64,000 bases of DNA from Chlorokybus atmophyticus (lineage: Eukaryota > Streptophyta > Chlorokybophyceae > Chlorokybales > Chlorokybaceae). The position numbers were made by a program, and so were the translations under genes. The notes below the pieces were generated by a model, which worked only from the letters and a program-made list of their open reading frames with translations, did no database searches and was not told the DNA's origin. Positions 52,672 to 63,959 of the stretch are shown here, in pieces (positions within the stretch are counted from its first letter, which is position 1; every line of letters starts with the position of its first letter). The stretch lies in the NCBI GenBank assembly GCA_009103225.1, contig RHPI01002161.1, positions 199,115-263,114 on the forward strand, written 5' to 3'.

Positions 52672-53852
52672 CTACACCAGCAGCAGCACCAGGCACAGGG
52701 GCGTAACTAGCCATGTTGTAAATAGTTCCATGTTGACTGTGTTGTTACGTATGTAGGGGAAACACTTGTGTGCCATGGCAGCAATTTGGATGGAGGACAC
52801 ATAATAATATGAGAGAGCACGTGAGACAGAACATACGAGAGAGAGAACCCATGACGGGTTGGATGGATACATGGATGCTAGCTTACCACAATGATGCAGA
52901 GGGAGATGATGTGCAGGCCAAGCAGAGACGACGCGACGATGATAGCCTTCTTGGTCTCATGCAACTGCCAAACAACAGTCTCCGTGAGCCGATGTGCACA
53001 CATCGGCGGAGTGAGTTGATTGCTCTCCCTGGCTTCGAGATGCCAGGTGATGCACATTGGCGAGCGTGCATGTGTGTGCATGTGCGTGCGCGCGTGCGTG
53101 CGTAGTTTACAACCCTCATATGCTGCTTACCGACCGCCAGCATGTGAAGCACAGTCCAGCTAGAGTGAACAACCCGCCCTCCCACACAATAAAGAAGACG
53201 CAGGCCACGGCCAAGGACCAAGCGGGTCTGCCAAAAACTTCAAGGCTGCATTGGGGCCATATTTATGTCACTATGGGACCCAACACTGCAAGACGGGCGT
53301 GCCGTCACACACACGTACGCTCACATGCACACATCCGCCCACACCCACACCCACACTACAATTGTAATGCCATCACCTGTGTGCTGCAGGATGAGGTTGA
53401 GCATTGTTGTTGTTGTTGACAGCAAGGTATGGGGTTCTGCTCCGGCATGAGGCAGCCGAGTGTTGTTGTGATGACTACTATTGTTGGTGGTGATGTTGTG
53501 GCTGCTACTCACGTTCTGCTTGCTGGTAGCGAACAGCGCTACTTTAGCACAGCGGATGCTAGGAACAATCTGCCCACATATCTCGCACTCGTGTGTCTTG
53601 CGCTTGGCGAGCCAACGTAGCGCGCACACGTAGTGCGCAACCGCCATGCTGCCTCGGCAACCGCACCTGTATGACACAATCAACATGTGTGCTCCTGTGC
53701 GTGTGCATGTGTGCGCTCTCAATAAAAAAGGGACATGTGTGCACGTGCACGGTCGAGTGCACACTCCAGGGCCCCGCGCGTGTGCGTACATGTGCTGCAT
53801 GAAAGCAGCACATCTGTACAAGCACAAAGGCAGATATGACTACCAGTGGGAT

Positions 53853-53910
<58 letters not shown>

Positions 53911-54824
53911 CCTCAGCTGCGTAGGGCTTGTACCGCGCTCGCTCGCTGGCCTGGCGCAGTGCGGCCCATACGCCATGAAGCGACGCAGGTCCAGCCCTTC
54001 TTCCTATGCGTGTGCCATTGTGTCGCGTACACATGACCTTGGCCACAACAACAACAACAGTCACACTCTTCACTCACCTGCAGGCACAGAATTGCGGCAT
54101 GTGGCATCAGCGAGGCGGGTTCGCATCCTTTAAGATCCACACCAAGGCATATGCGGCAAGGGAGCGAATTGACCTGCATGGTTGAGTTTGTGTGTGTGTG
54201 TGTGCGTGCGCGTGTCGTAAGCTCAGCAACTCTTTGAATATATACTACTTGGCATGTAGCTAAATCAGTTGCAGTCAGCATGCCATACCGAGTTGCCCTG
54301 TGCGAAACGAACCCAACCTTATGACACACGCATACATGTAGCAAGATTGCCTTTGCTTTGCCATTGGGTCCAACCGTGACACAGTCTTCTAGTAACAACG
54401 TTCCCGACTTGGGACTTGCGACCACGAGTGCACAATACGGCTGATCCTGCCACGTGACATGTGTCGGCTCAGCAAGGCAGATTTTGTGCATTGCACTGTC
54501 GGCTGCAATGATTGTGCCTGCGGGCATGTGGGTGGGTGGGTGGGTGGGTGCGGTGTGCAATTATGCAGCTCTGTGCATATGCATTCCCACCTTGTGCTTG
54601 CTCTCAGAGTCTTCGCCCTCCTCCTTCCCGCTGAGACTGGCAGCGCCGGCGGTGGCGGCCTGGCCAGCGTAGGTGTTGTCGCCTGCAGGCGCCTGTGAGT
54701 GGACGGCGATGCTGAGGGGGTCGTGCATTGTCACCATGTCATTGTTGTTCGTGTCGTTGCTGTTGTGAACGATGACAACCACGCTGTTGTTGCACTCCTC
54801 CGCCACCTCATCCTTGCCCATCAT
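52672..54824 (-). pseudogene. RING-CH (MARCH-type) E3 ligase paralogue, apparently broken
   Basis: Inverted paralogue of the gene at 58465-60675. Matching exons from the 5' end: 54824-54591, 54173-54078, 54003-53912, 53666 to about 53322, 53245-53131, 52964-52887, then a last segment ending at 52672. The RING-CH cysteines and histidine are kept (PCRICLG, CGCRG...AHYVC, CEICGQ) and two membrane segments are readable (VACVFFIVWEGGLFTLAGL and IIVASSLLGLHIISLCIIV). Two faults: the linker of exon 4 runs in a frame that does not join in phase with the membrane exon, unlike the other copy, and the acceptor of the last exon reads CATCCAA where the intact copy has CATCCAG. An unrecognised splice pattern could rescue it, and sequencing error is possible, so the pseudogene call is provisional. 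Confidence 0.6.
53857..53907. repeat. (CA)n microsatellite
   Basis: About 25 CA units, right after the third exon of the RING-CH paralogue, so on the coding strand the intron begins GTACTGTGTGTG. Confidence 0.97.
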
Positions 54825-54827
54825 CAG

Positions 54828-54830
<3 letters not shown>

Positions 54831-54883
<53 letters not shown>

Positions 54884-54895
54884 NTCTCTCTCTCT
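54831..54895. repeat. (CT)n microsatellite with one N
   Basis: TC dinucleotides with an N at 54884, 7 bp upstream of the left RING-CH start codon. The right-hand paralogue has a matching purine run (about 58419-58449) in front of its ATG. Confidence 0.96.
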
Positions 54896-54970
54896 GCTGT
54901 ATTTTTTTAGAGTACTAGTAGTACTAGGTTCTTATTAGACTGGCGGAGGAGGAATTTATGTCCTGATTCC

Positions 54971-55011
54971 TGTGTCAGCGAGATTCAAAGGGGGAATCTG
55001 GCGCTGACACA
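54971..55011. repeat. Hairpin upstream of left RING-CH copy
   Basis: TGTGTCAGCG and CGCTGACACA are exact reverse complements; an inner AGATTC/GAATCT pair adds to the stem. It lies about 147 bp upstream of the left start codon. A matching hairpin occurs at 58277-58322. Confidence 0.85.
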
Positions 55012-55580
55012 AGCACCCTGCAATGTCGAACTCCTGCATTTTCCGCATTACTAGATTCTTGCACATTCCGCATGCATGAAGGTGTAAGGTGCTACACTTT
55101 ACGTCAAGCATTTGCACATGTTGAAGACATTGACTAGAAGCAGCAGACTCTCGGAGCACAATGCGAGTGGGAACATGAAGGCGGTTATCTAAGATCTTTT
55201 CGCATCGGGTGTTTATGATGTGCTGCAAATGCTATGTATTGTCAATGCAAACTTATGGAGCATCATGCACGTATAATATGATATTATACAATATGGAGCA
55301 TATTATGAATAACAAGCATAAAGCATGCATTCAAGACACGCAATGATCATACCATTAATATTGTGACAGATTTATACCATATAGTATATTTATGCAATTA
55401 GCTTATCACAGCAATTTTATACGACATCATCATTAAATAACATATGTGTTTTGCATGTTGCACATTTGCACTTAATTGCATTAAGTTGCATTAAATGTAT
55501 CGTTATTTATTTTACTCATTAAACATTTATACAAGGCTCGGAACTCTAGTAGAATAAAGGGAGAGACGGGGGAGGGGAGG

Positions 55581-56157
55581 AAAGCCCATCTCCAATATGT
55601 ATGGCACTAGAGTTTTTCCCAGCTCACGATACGTGAGACACCGGAAACTTTCATCTGGGTTGCGCATAAAGCTACCAAGGTGCAACTCATATATGGACAT
55701 CGGGCCCTGACAGAACAATATGAGATAAAGGCAGGCGCGCTTGTGCTAGTCAGGTTGTAAGGGCTGGTCTGCAAGTCACCATACCTCTAAGTGGTTGGCG
55801 TGTTTGCGGGCATCCATCCATTTCCTATCTGACCACTGCGCCGCATCGACAACGTTAATGACCAACCCGCCGCATCCACTAACTTATACCCCATAGTTTG
55901 GCCTCCTACCTTGTATGCGTGCAAATCCGTGACTACATTGTTTATTGGACACTGCCGTGGTGCTCCAGCTGGTAACGGTAATGACTGATTTGGGTAGGGC
56001 TCACCCGCAAATGAAAAGGGGTCACTTTTGTCACAGCGATTGTCATCACAGCCATGTATTTGGTACTTGTATTTGTACCTGCCATGGTGGATCTCAGTTA
56101 GATGTCACAACTGGCTTGTGCAATATGACTGTAGAGTTGATGTTGCAGGCACAAGTG
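55581..56157 (-). pseudogene. Second copy of 577 bp of the branching-enzyme gene
   Basis: Appears identical, and equal in length, to 44573-45149: it carries part of the GPMSIYELH exon, the 51-nt exon, the [10 protein letters not shown] exon and their introns. It ends at an N (56158). It cannot encode a functional enzyme. It is either a very recent segmental duplication or an assembly join. Confidence 0.9.
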
Positions 56158-56158
56158 N

Positions 56159-58249
56159 GACATGATGAGCTCATTGACTGGCAGCGGTGACAAGCCCCAT
56201 CCACTGTCAGCGTTGGCATCGACTAAACAGGAGAAATGCTGATGGCGGCGGCTTTCGCTGACAGCTTCCTTAGGCAAACCCTAAAGCCGCGGTCGGCAGT
56301 GACTTGCAAGTAAATGAACTAGCGCGGAGGTGGTGGCGGCACACCCTAGACTGCCAAGTCACCATCACGACGACCCAAATTTTTAGCTTGTGCGTGCATG
56401 CGACAGCAGCTGTCGTATGCATGCTAGATCTCGCTTGGCAAGTGAGATCTAGCATGCAGATCCAGCCTTGGTTGGTTAAGTAACGTTACACAAACAGTTT
56501 GCGTACACAAGGGCCTTATGCGGTACACTTTGTTTATTTTGTTGTTGCGTCCGCACATTGGTGCTCGATCTTGCACATGTGTGCTTGTGCTACTCACTCG
56601 GGTGCGATTACCGCGTCCGCTGCCTGCGTCTTGTAGCACCTCTACACCCTTACGGTGCTCTCGTCATTCACTGTTTGCATGCAAGCTTATCTGGCATGCA
56701 CTTAAGCTGGCAATTGCACTTTGCGAGCTCCGAGCTGAGTTAGTGGTTGCAATGCGAAATCTCCTTTTACTTGGTTTAAGGAAACGATTATATGAAAATA
56801 CGCATGACTGTGTGCATGGCCCCAAGCATCTTTGTCCAAAATCTCGTTAACGTGCAACTCACTCCACAGCATTCAGTCATCACTAAAGGTGCTAGTGTGC
56901 CTGGGTTGCCTCGGTGTGTTTTTTTGTGCGCAGGTCGCACAGCGTTTCAAGAGCCACAAAATGGCTGGGAGCATGCCGAGCAAGGACCGCCAAAGGTTTG
57001 AGGCGAGGGAACTTTGTAATAGCATTGACAGACCTCATTCCGGATTCTTCCTCCGCCTAAGTTGAAAAGTTGGTCGACAACAATCAACTACCTACAGTGC
57101 ACTACTCACCAGTGTCTTTGGCCTTACAGCGAACCCAGCTTTGACAGTGAGGGAAATATGGCTACCACCTTGGGCAACCGCAGTGGCAACAACAGCAGCA
57201 ACGTCAAGAAGTTGATCTTTATTGGAGCAGCAGACTCCATCATGGCATGAGAAACACGATTATGCAGCGACGTCATTACGCGGGGTTGATGTTGCATATG
57301 GCTTACTTACTTTTGCCATTGGCGAGGGGATAGAAAAGACGGCCATGTGTGTGCGTGCATGCCACTTACAGTGTGCGTATGAGTGCGCATCCATACAACT
57401 CTCAGATTCATTTACATAATTGACACCAATTCACATAGCCGTGAATACGACTGCAAGGAAACAGCTTGGTTCAAACTCGTATGTTGATAACATGTGTGCA
57501 ACAGCAACCGCTGAGTATGAGGCTAAAGACACAATTGATTTAAACTTGTAGTTAACGTTTGGTAACTTGCGTGTAGTTAAAAATGCACACTGCGTCAAGC
57601 TAACATTATCAAGTTGCAGTGCAGCATAACAAAATGCATTGCTTGCTCAGTGTCATATACAAATTGTTGACCTGAAAAATAATGAACCATGTTCTTTACT
57701 TCAAGACGTCATGTGCAAGTATTGAAATCTTAACCAAGTTGCAAACCTAGCACACGCTTTTGTTTGGACTAAGCATGTGCTGACATTGTGTCACTATTTT
57801 TTATGATGATCAAAAGAAACAGATCGATAAGAAATTACAAGCTCTTTTAGGAGCTTATTAACCAAGCAATTGTGCTTTATACAATGTATGTGTGTGTTTT
57901 TATGGTAATGTCATCGTACAAACTTGCCTGTAAGCCGGTACAGATGCTTCACAAAACAAATGACTTTAATATTACGTAAGTTGCATGCATGCATGATAAG
58001 CATGCACCGATTATTTACTCAAGAAAGGATCCTCAACAAGTTTATGCTATTAAACTTTCCTTTACGCAATACAAACATTCTACACATGACGAGAAGAGTG
58101 CGAATTACCTTTAACAACCCTCGTTCTTGTTCCCATTCTTATTATGCTCTGCTCCCCTTGAATGTCACGACATGCACTTGCCTTGATTTAACATGCAGCA
58201 GTATCACCTTTATGCATGCCGAATGTGCAAGAAAATGGCAATGCCGAGT
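56159..58249. other. Spacer between the inverted RING-CH arms, no gene seen
   Basis: About 2.1 kb. Small plus-strand ORFs (for example 56832-57065 and 57062-57250) have no recognisable family. From about 57420 it is AT-rich. Two strong palindromes lie at 56396-56458. Confidence 0.5.
56396..56458. repeat. Two adjacent palindromes
   Basis: First: GCATGCGACAGC / AGCTGTCG then TATGC (56396-56424). Second: TGCATGCTAGATCTC, an 11-nt centre, GAGATCTAGCATGCA (56418-56458), with exact 15-nt arms. They overlap at GCATGC. Confidence 0.92.
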
Positions 58250-58276
58250 ATATATAGGTATTTCTACGCGGGTGCT

Positions 58277-58322
58277 TGTGTCAGCAAGAGATTCCGCCTT
58301 CTCCTTGAATCTCTCTGACACA
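58277..58322. repeat. Hairpin upstream of right RING-CH copy
   Basis: TGTGTCAG and CTGACACA arms with an inner AGATTC/GAATCT pair, about 143 bp upstream of the ATG at 58465. It is the inverted counterpart of 54971-55011; the flanking CTGGCGGAGGAGGAAT is shared too. Confidence 0.85.
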
Positions 58323-58464
58323 GGAATCAGTGTCGAGGGATTCCTCCTCCGCCAGTCCAATAAGAAGGAAGCACGCCGCTGCGCTCTGAAGTACAAACGC
58401 AGCGCACACACACACGCAGAGACGGAGAGAGAAAGAGAGAGAGAGAGACTTTGCCCACATCGTG

Positions 58465-60675
58465 ATGGGCACGGATGAAGGGGCGGAGGGGTGCAGCAAC
58501 AGCGTTGTCGTTGTCGTTGACAACAACAACGACACAAACAACAACGACATGCTGACAACGCACGACCATCTCAGCAGCGCCAGCCAACCCCAGGCGCCTG
58601 CAGGTGACAACAGCGACAACATCTACGCTGGCCAGGCCGCCGCTTCCAGCGGGAAGGACGAGGGCGAAGACACTAGTGAGAGCAAGCACAAGGTGGGACT
58701 GCATATGCACAGCTGCAGCATAATTGCACGCACAGCCACCCACGCACCCACCCACCCACATGCCTGCAGGCACAATCGTTGCAGCAGACAGTGCATTGCA
58801 CGACCTATGCCTTGCTGAGCCTCCTGTCATGTGGCTGACAGAAGCCGTTTTTTGGTAATATTGTGGTCATAACACAGTCCCAAGTTGACATTGCAATCTT
58901 CCACAAGTTTGTCATAGGGTGAACCAATTGTTAAAGCAAAGAATCTTGCTACATGTATGCATTTGTCATGGGGAATTGCATTTTCTCAAGTGGTGACTTG
59001 GTACTGCCATGCTGACTGCAATTGAATTCAGCTGCATGCGAAGTCAATGCTCAAAGCGTGCTGAGCTCTGACACCCACACCCACCCACACACACATGCGT
59101 GCAGGCCAACTCCCTCCCTTGCCGCATATGCCTTGGTGTGGATCTTGAAGGGTGCGCACCCGCCTCGCTGATGCCGCACGCCGCGATTCAGTCCCTGCAG
59201 GTAAGTGAAGAGCTGTTGTTGTTGTTGTTGTTGCCAAGTGGATGTGTACACGACAAACATTCGCACACGCACATGCACACATACAGGAGGAAGGGCTGGA
59301 CCTGCGTCACTTCATGGCGTGCGGGCCGCACTGCGCCAAGCGAGCGGACGAGTGCGCTACAAGCCCTACACAGCTGAGGTGAGTAGTGTGTGTGCGTGAG
59401 TGTGTGAGTGCATATGGCACTGGGAGGCAGAATTGCTTGTGTGCTTGCATGCAGTACATGTACGCACACGTGCAGCCCTGGTGTGTGCGTACACTCCAAG
59501 GCTGGCGCACGTGCATGCATGTGTGTCCCTTGTTCATTGCAAGCGCACATATACGCACACATGTGTACTTGTGTTCACATGCATACACACAGGTGCGGTT
59601 GCCGTGGCGGCATGGCGGTTGCTCACTACGTGTGCGCGCTGGGCTGGCTCGCCAAGCGGAAGACACACAAGTGCGAGATATGTGGACAGATAGTTGCCAG
59701 CATCCGCGCAGCCGATATAACGCTGTTCGCTTCAGCAAGCAAGAGTGGGAGTAACCACAACATTGCACCCAACACTAGTCATCACAACCAGCTGCCTCCC
59801 GTCGCAGAAGAAGCCATCCACCTTGATGTCATCAACAACAACCATGCTCAACCGCATCCTGCGGCATACAGGTGCTGGTTGTAGTGTGGTGTGGGTGTGG
59901 ATGGGTGTATACATGTGCGCGTGCGTGTGTGTGTATGTAATATGCCCATTTTGCAGTCTTCGCTCCCACAGTGATTGAATAGACTTTCCCCAAATGCAGC
60001 CTGAAAGCTTTTGGTATACGCGCCCGGGAGTTGGCCTTGCCCTGCATCCTCTTCATTTTGTATGAGGGCGGGTTGTTCACTGTAGCTGGATGGCTCCTCA
60101 GATGCTGGTCATCGGTAAGCAGCTGCATGTGGGGGTTGCAACCACATGCACGAGCACATATGCTCGCACGCTTGCCAACGTGCATAGCCCAGCATGATGC
60201 AGAGAGACCAACTGCATGTACACTTGCTTACTGAGATTATTGTTTCGGCAGTTGCATGAGCCCAAGAAGGCTATCATCGTCGCGGCGTCCCTGCTTGGCC
60301 TGCACATCATCTGCCTCTGCATCATTCTGGTGGGTGCATGCTAGCATCCATCTTTTATGGGCGTTTTCTTTCATCTCAATGCCAGCACAACGCACTACAT
60401 CTGTATGCACGTATCCATACAATTCTTATGTAAACATGCGTGCGTGCTCAAGCCCCTTCTATCTGTCCTCCATCCAGATTGCAGCCATGGCACACAAGTA
60501 CTTCCCCTACATACGCAACAATAAGTACAAGGTGGGACTTGTGTGGTGCCTCACGCCCCTGTGCCTAGCGGGCCTGCTGTTACTATTCGCGCCTAGCGGC
60601 AAATACTGCGGGCCTAAACCGGGGTCGCCACCGAGTAGTAGCAGTAACGACGCCGCATTTATGCTTATGTTTTGA
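58465..60675 (+). CDS. RING-CH (MARCH-type) membrane E3 ubiquitin ligase (361 aa)
   Basis: Exons: 58465-58692, 59105-59200, 59287-59378, 59593-59871, 60000-60114, 60252-60329, 60478-60675; phases agree, 362 codons with stop. The C4HC3 RING-CH is complete: C82-x2-C85, C140-x-C142, H150, C153, C166-x2-C169. The His in the fifth ligand position marks RING-CH (RINGv), whose members ubiquitinate membrane proteins. The gap between the first and second cysteine pairs is unusually long (54 residues). Membrane segments: CILFILYEGGLFTVAGWLL in exon 5, IIVAASLLGLHIICLCIIL in exon 6 and WCLTPLCLAGLLLLFA in exon 7. The N-terminal 76 residues are acidic and Asn/Ser-rich. The start ATG follows a purine run. 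The substrate is unknown. A broken inverted paralogue lies at 52672-54824. Confidence 0.88.
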
Positions 60676-62474
60676 GCTTCTGATGAGAGGAATGCTGTGA
60701 TAGATTTCATTCTCCATTTGAGAGAGCTGAAGGTTGGTAGTTCATTCATTCCAAGTTGCTGTTACCATTTATTAGGTATGCTCTTTAAGGTGATTGTATT
60801 GCATCCGTTATCCGTTATTGCATCCCTTGTATATTTCGGTTTATTCTTTCTTGATGTATATATCTAGAGTCATTTGCATAAGCTACCACGTATGCTAGAT
60901 AATTCTGGTGTAAACACTACAGTTGCTGCAGTGTCTTGCTGACCCAGACACACGCATACGCAGATGCTGGTTTTGGCCCTACTAACTGCAATGGTGGTAC
61001 CTGTCGTATGTAGATGTGTTGGAGGGCTTCACTTCTGTGTTACCAACAAAATGGTGATGAAGTCGCACATGCTGCGTCTTTCCCACAACACGCAGTGCAC
61101 TTGCCTTTCTTACCCTCTGCATGGGAAGAACTCAAGTAAGGCCACATGCAAGGCACAGAACAGCACTACACCAGCCACAAACACACACGCCTCATGGAGA
61201 CATAGATTGCCACCTCTAAATCCAACACCATGACAACAACAACAACAACAACAACAACAACCAAATACTACAATATTCACACCACTGCGGCAGCGGTCAA
61301 AGGACGCCATTGTCATCACACGAACGGCCGGGCCTCAGCTAGGCTATGTGCATCCGAGTCGCGAGTAACGAGAACGCGTAAATCAGGCATTGGCATCACG
61401 CCTGAAGGGGAAAGCTCAGATAGCAAAGCTGGGCTACAAGTAGCGTGTCTTCTTGCCTTATTCCGCCACGCATGTGTTTGCGAGTGCATTGTGTGTTGCA
61501 ACAACTTGAACATTCACACCTGCACACTGCTGCAGCGCTAGGGGTTGAGTTGCCTTCTTCATTCTTCATTCTTTTACTCATAAACCGCTGACAGTAGATA
61601 ACTATCAAGACAGTTAGAGCATGTTAAATACGAAATTGTATTGTATAACGAGTTTATGGATAGTGTACGAAAGCATCCATTACATTGCGACACTATCTCC
61701 TTCAGCGAAAAGAATTCTTCTCCTACAACATGACTGCCTCAACCTTGTGCGTTTTTGTTAGGGGGCACCCTGCATACCATGCAACATATTGCATGACATA
61801 ATGTGCTCAGTGACTTCTTCTGCTAAATAGGCAGGGAAGAAATAGTTGTACTACTGTGAACTTGACGGCTCCACACCATCCATAATGATGACGCCTAGCT
61901 GTGTTCAGCACTTAAAGATGCTACAAGCCTTTTTGTTACCAGCAATGCATTGCTTCATGCATAGGCCTATCAGTCGGCACGGTAGGAATGTAATGATGTC
62001 GACTCATTATGAATGACTTAATTGTTTGCATCAACAATTACATGGATGAGCCTCATTTGCACTAACGGGTCAAGGTTCTATGCTCCGGGCATGGATGCGT
62101 TTACATTGCGCACAGCCAACGCCAGTGCCATTTGACTAATGCAACCGCTCAAAACCCTTGCAAGGGAACGCCTAATGCTTCACGTAAACAATCGCTCTTA
62201 CAATTATCATCAAGATGTGTAGCGTCTTTCACGCACTGTGCATGAATGCGTCGCCGTTGCATGCAGAACTAAATGCTAGCGGCAAGCAATATGGACTGCG
62301 TGTCACATGCGATTTATGATTCATAAGTAGCCATTGAACGATCAATGCAAACACATGCAACCGCGGGTTGTTGATTGGATACTGATTAATTCAAGACTAG
62401 ATGATATGTGCATGGTACGCGGGAGCCTCTTTTGTGTCATATAATGTATGGTGCGCGTGTGTGTGGTGGTTACA

Positions 62475-62563
<89 letters not shown>

Positions 62564-63727
62564 CGTGTGCGTGTGTGCGCATATAATGCTTTTTATTTCA
62601 TGAACGCCCTGCATGCAACCAACAAACCAATGAGGTTAATCAAGGGAGGGTTTGCGGCGTTAATTACTAACCTTTATATAATGAGGATGTAACGTACGTG
62701 CTGATATGTATGTTACGTAATTCATGTATGCAGGTGTTTACTTCGCATGATATCTTGTGCATGCTATACAACGCAGTCATATAATTAACTAACCAACAAT
62801 GCCAATTGCATGCATGTCAATAACACATCGCATGACTATCATTCGTGCTACTAACATGAGAGCAAACTGTTCTCACACACCAATGAGTGACCCCGCCAAG
62901 AGCACGAGATAGCACACGATAGACAATATGCTTCTATTGAGGTTAGACAACATCACATCATACAGCCGCCTACCTAGCTTGGTTGCACGGTAAACCTTTC
63001 ACCCTCCTCAACAAGCGATCTTACTCAATAAGGACATGCTGCATATGGTAAGACAGAGGAGCGGCGGGTGACGGACGTGACAGACATATGCGTATGCGTC
63101 GTGCTGCACGTACCACCTTTGGTAAGATAAGTGGAAAATGGCTATTGTAGGACATGCCTGGTGCATGCACCGTTGAACGAACTCGCCTGTCTAAACGAAC
63201 GATGCAACATGTCTCTCTAGCCTAGGTGTGTGGAGACAGATGCACACACTCAATGCAAATGCTGCCTAAGGGGGGGTGTCACCAAGCCAGCATCATCTGA
63301 CGCTTGTTGGGAAAAGGACAAAATTTTTACCATGCTTGTGTGTGGTTATGAGTTGACAGTTTCCCACCCACACGGACATTGTGTAGCGTAGCCTACAGTC
63401 AAAGGAATCCAGCGTGTGCAGTAGGCTGCACACAAAGAGAAAGGTTTACTGGAATGAGCATCATATACCCTTACGCTGGACATGTACATATAAGGCAAGT
63501 GGGTGGGGGCCCCACATGTGTTATGCATGCCAAAGCACTTCCGGTTATCGACATATGAGTTATTGCCGAAAACAGGCACGGTGCATGTGCGTGTCTTTAC
63601 CGTTACCCCCACACAAAGGTTGTGTTGTTGCACAAGGGGCAACACGTGCTTCCAAACTACGTGTGTGCAGGCGTAGTGGTGATTTTGTCGTTACCATATT
63701 TAGCGGCCCAGACTAGCGCTGCCCACA
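60676..63727. other. Intergenic, no gene seen; simple repeats
   Basis: About 3 kb after the RING-CH gene. It includes a CAA repeat (about 61231-61262), AT-rich stretches from about 61600, and the poly-G run listed next. No ORF with splice support. Confidence 0.5.
62475..62563. repeat. Poly-G run of 89 bases
   Basis: Uninterrupted G from 62475 to 62563, preceded by GTGTGTGGTGGTTACA and followed by CGTGTGCGTGTGTGCGC. Long polyglycine and polyproline ORFs across it are artefacts of the tract. Confidence 0.97.
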
Positions 63728-63737
63728 CTATATAAGC
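63728..63737 (+). promoter_or_regulatory. TATA box
   Basis: CTATATAAGC lies about 100 bp before the ATG at 63836 and is followed by a pyrimidine-rich leader (TCTTCTCTTCTTC and CTCTCACACCC), the usual layout of a strong TATA promoter with a short 5' UTR. It is the only clear TATA box noticed in front of a gene in this window. Confidence 0.7.
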
Positions 63738-63835
63738 TCCCATCTCACCGCTCCAAATAGAACCTCGTAGTCTCTTCTCTTCTTCTTCTCCCACATTCTC
63801 TCCCACACTCTCACACCCTTTGTCTCCAACCAACA

Positions 63836-63950
63836 ATGGCTGCCATGCGCTCTCTCCTCCTTCTCCTTGTTGTTGCGGCTGTCGCCAACGTGAGCGCCAC
63901 TGTATCCCTCACACCCGGGAGCCACCCGGCTTCACAGGCAGCCACTCTAG
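63836..63950 (+). CDS. First exon of a secreted-protein gene (cut by window end)
   Basis: ATG in a CAACAATGG context opens a signal peptide (MRSLLLLLVVAAVANVSA) followed by TVSLTPGSHPASQAATL. The exon ends in phase 1 at a GTGGGT donor (63951). The rest of the gene lies outside the window, so no function can be given. Confidence 0.7.
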
Positions 63951-63956
63951 GTGGGT

Positions 63957-63959
<3 letters not shown>

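Noticed and set aside
53559-54133. Cys/Val and Thr/His repeat ORFs across the CA tract
   Set aside because: Microsatellite translation; the real coding signal is the minus-strand RING-CH paralogue exons on both sides.
62342-62692. ORFs encoding polyproline or polyglycine across the poly-G run
   Set aside because: They exist only because a homopolymer has no stop codons; no flanking splice sites or conserved text.
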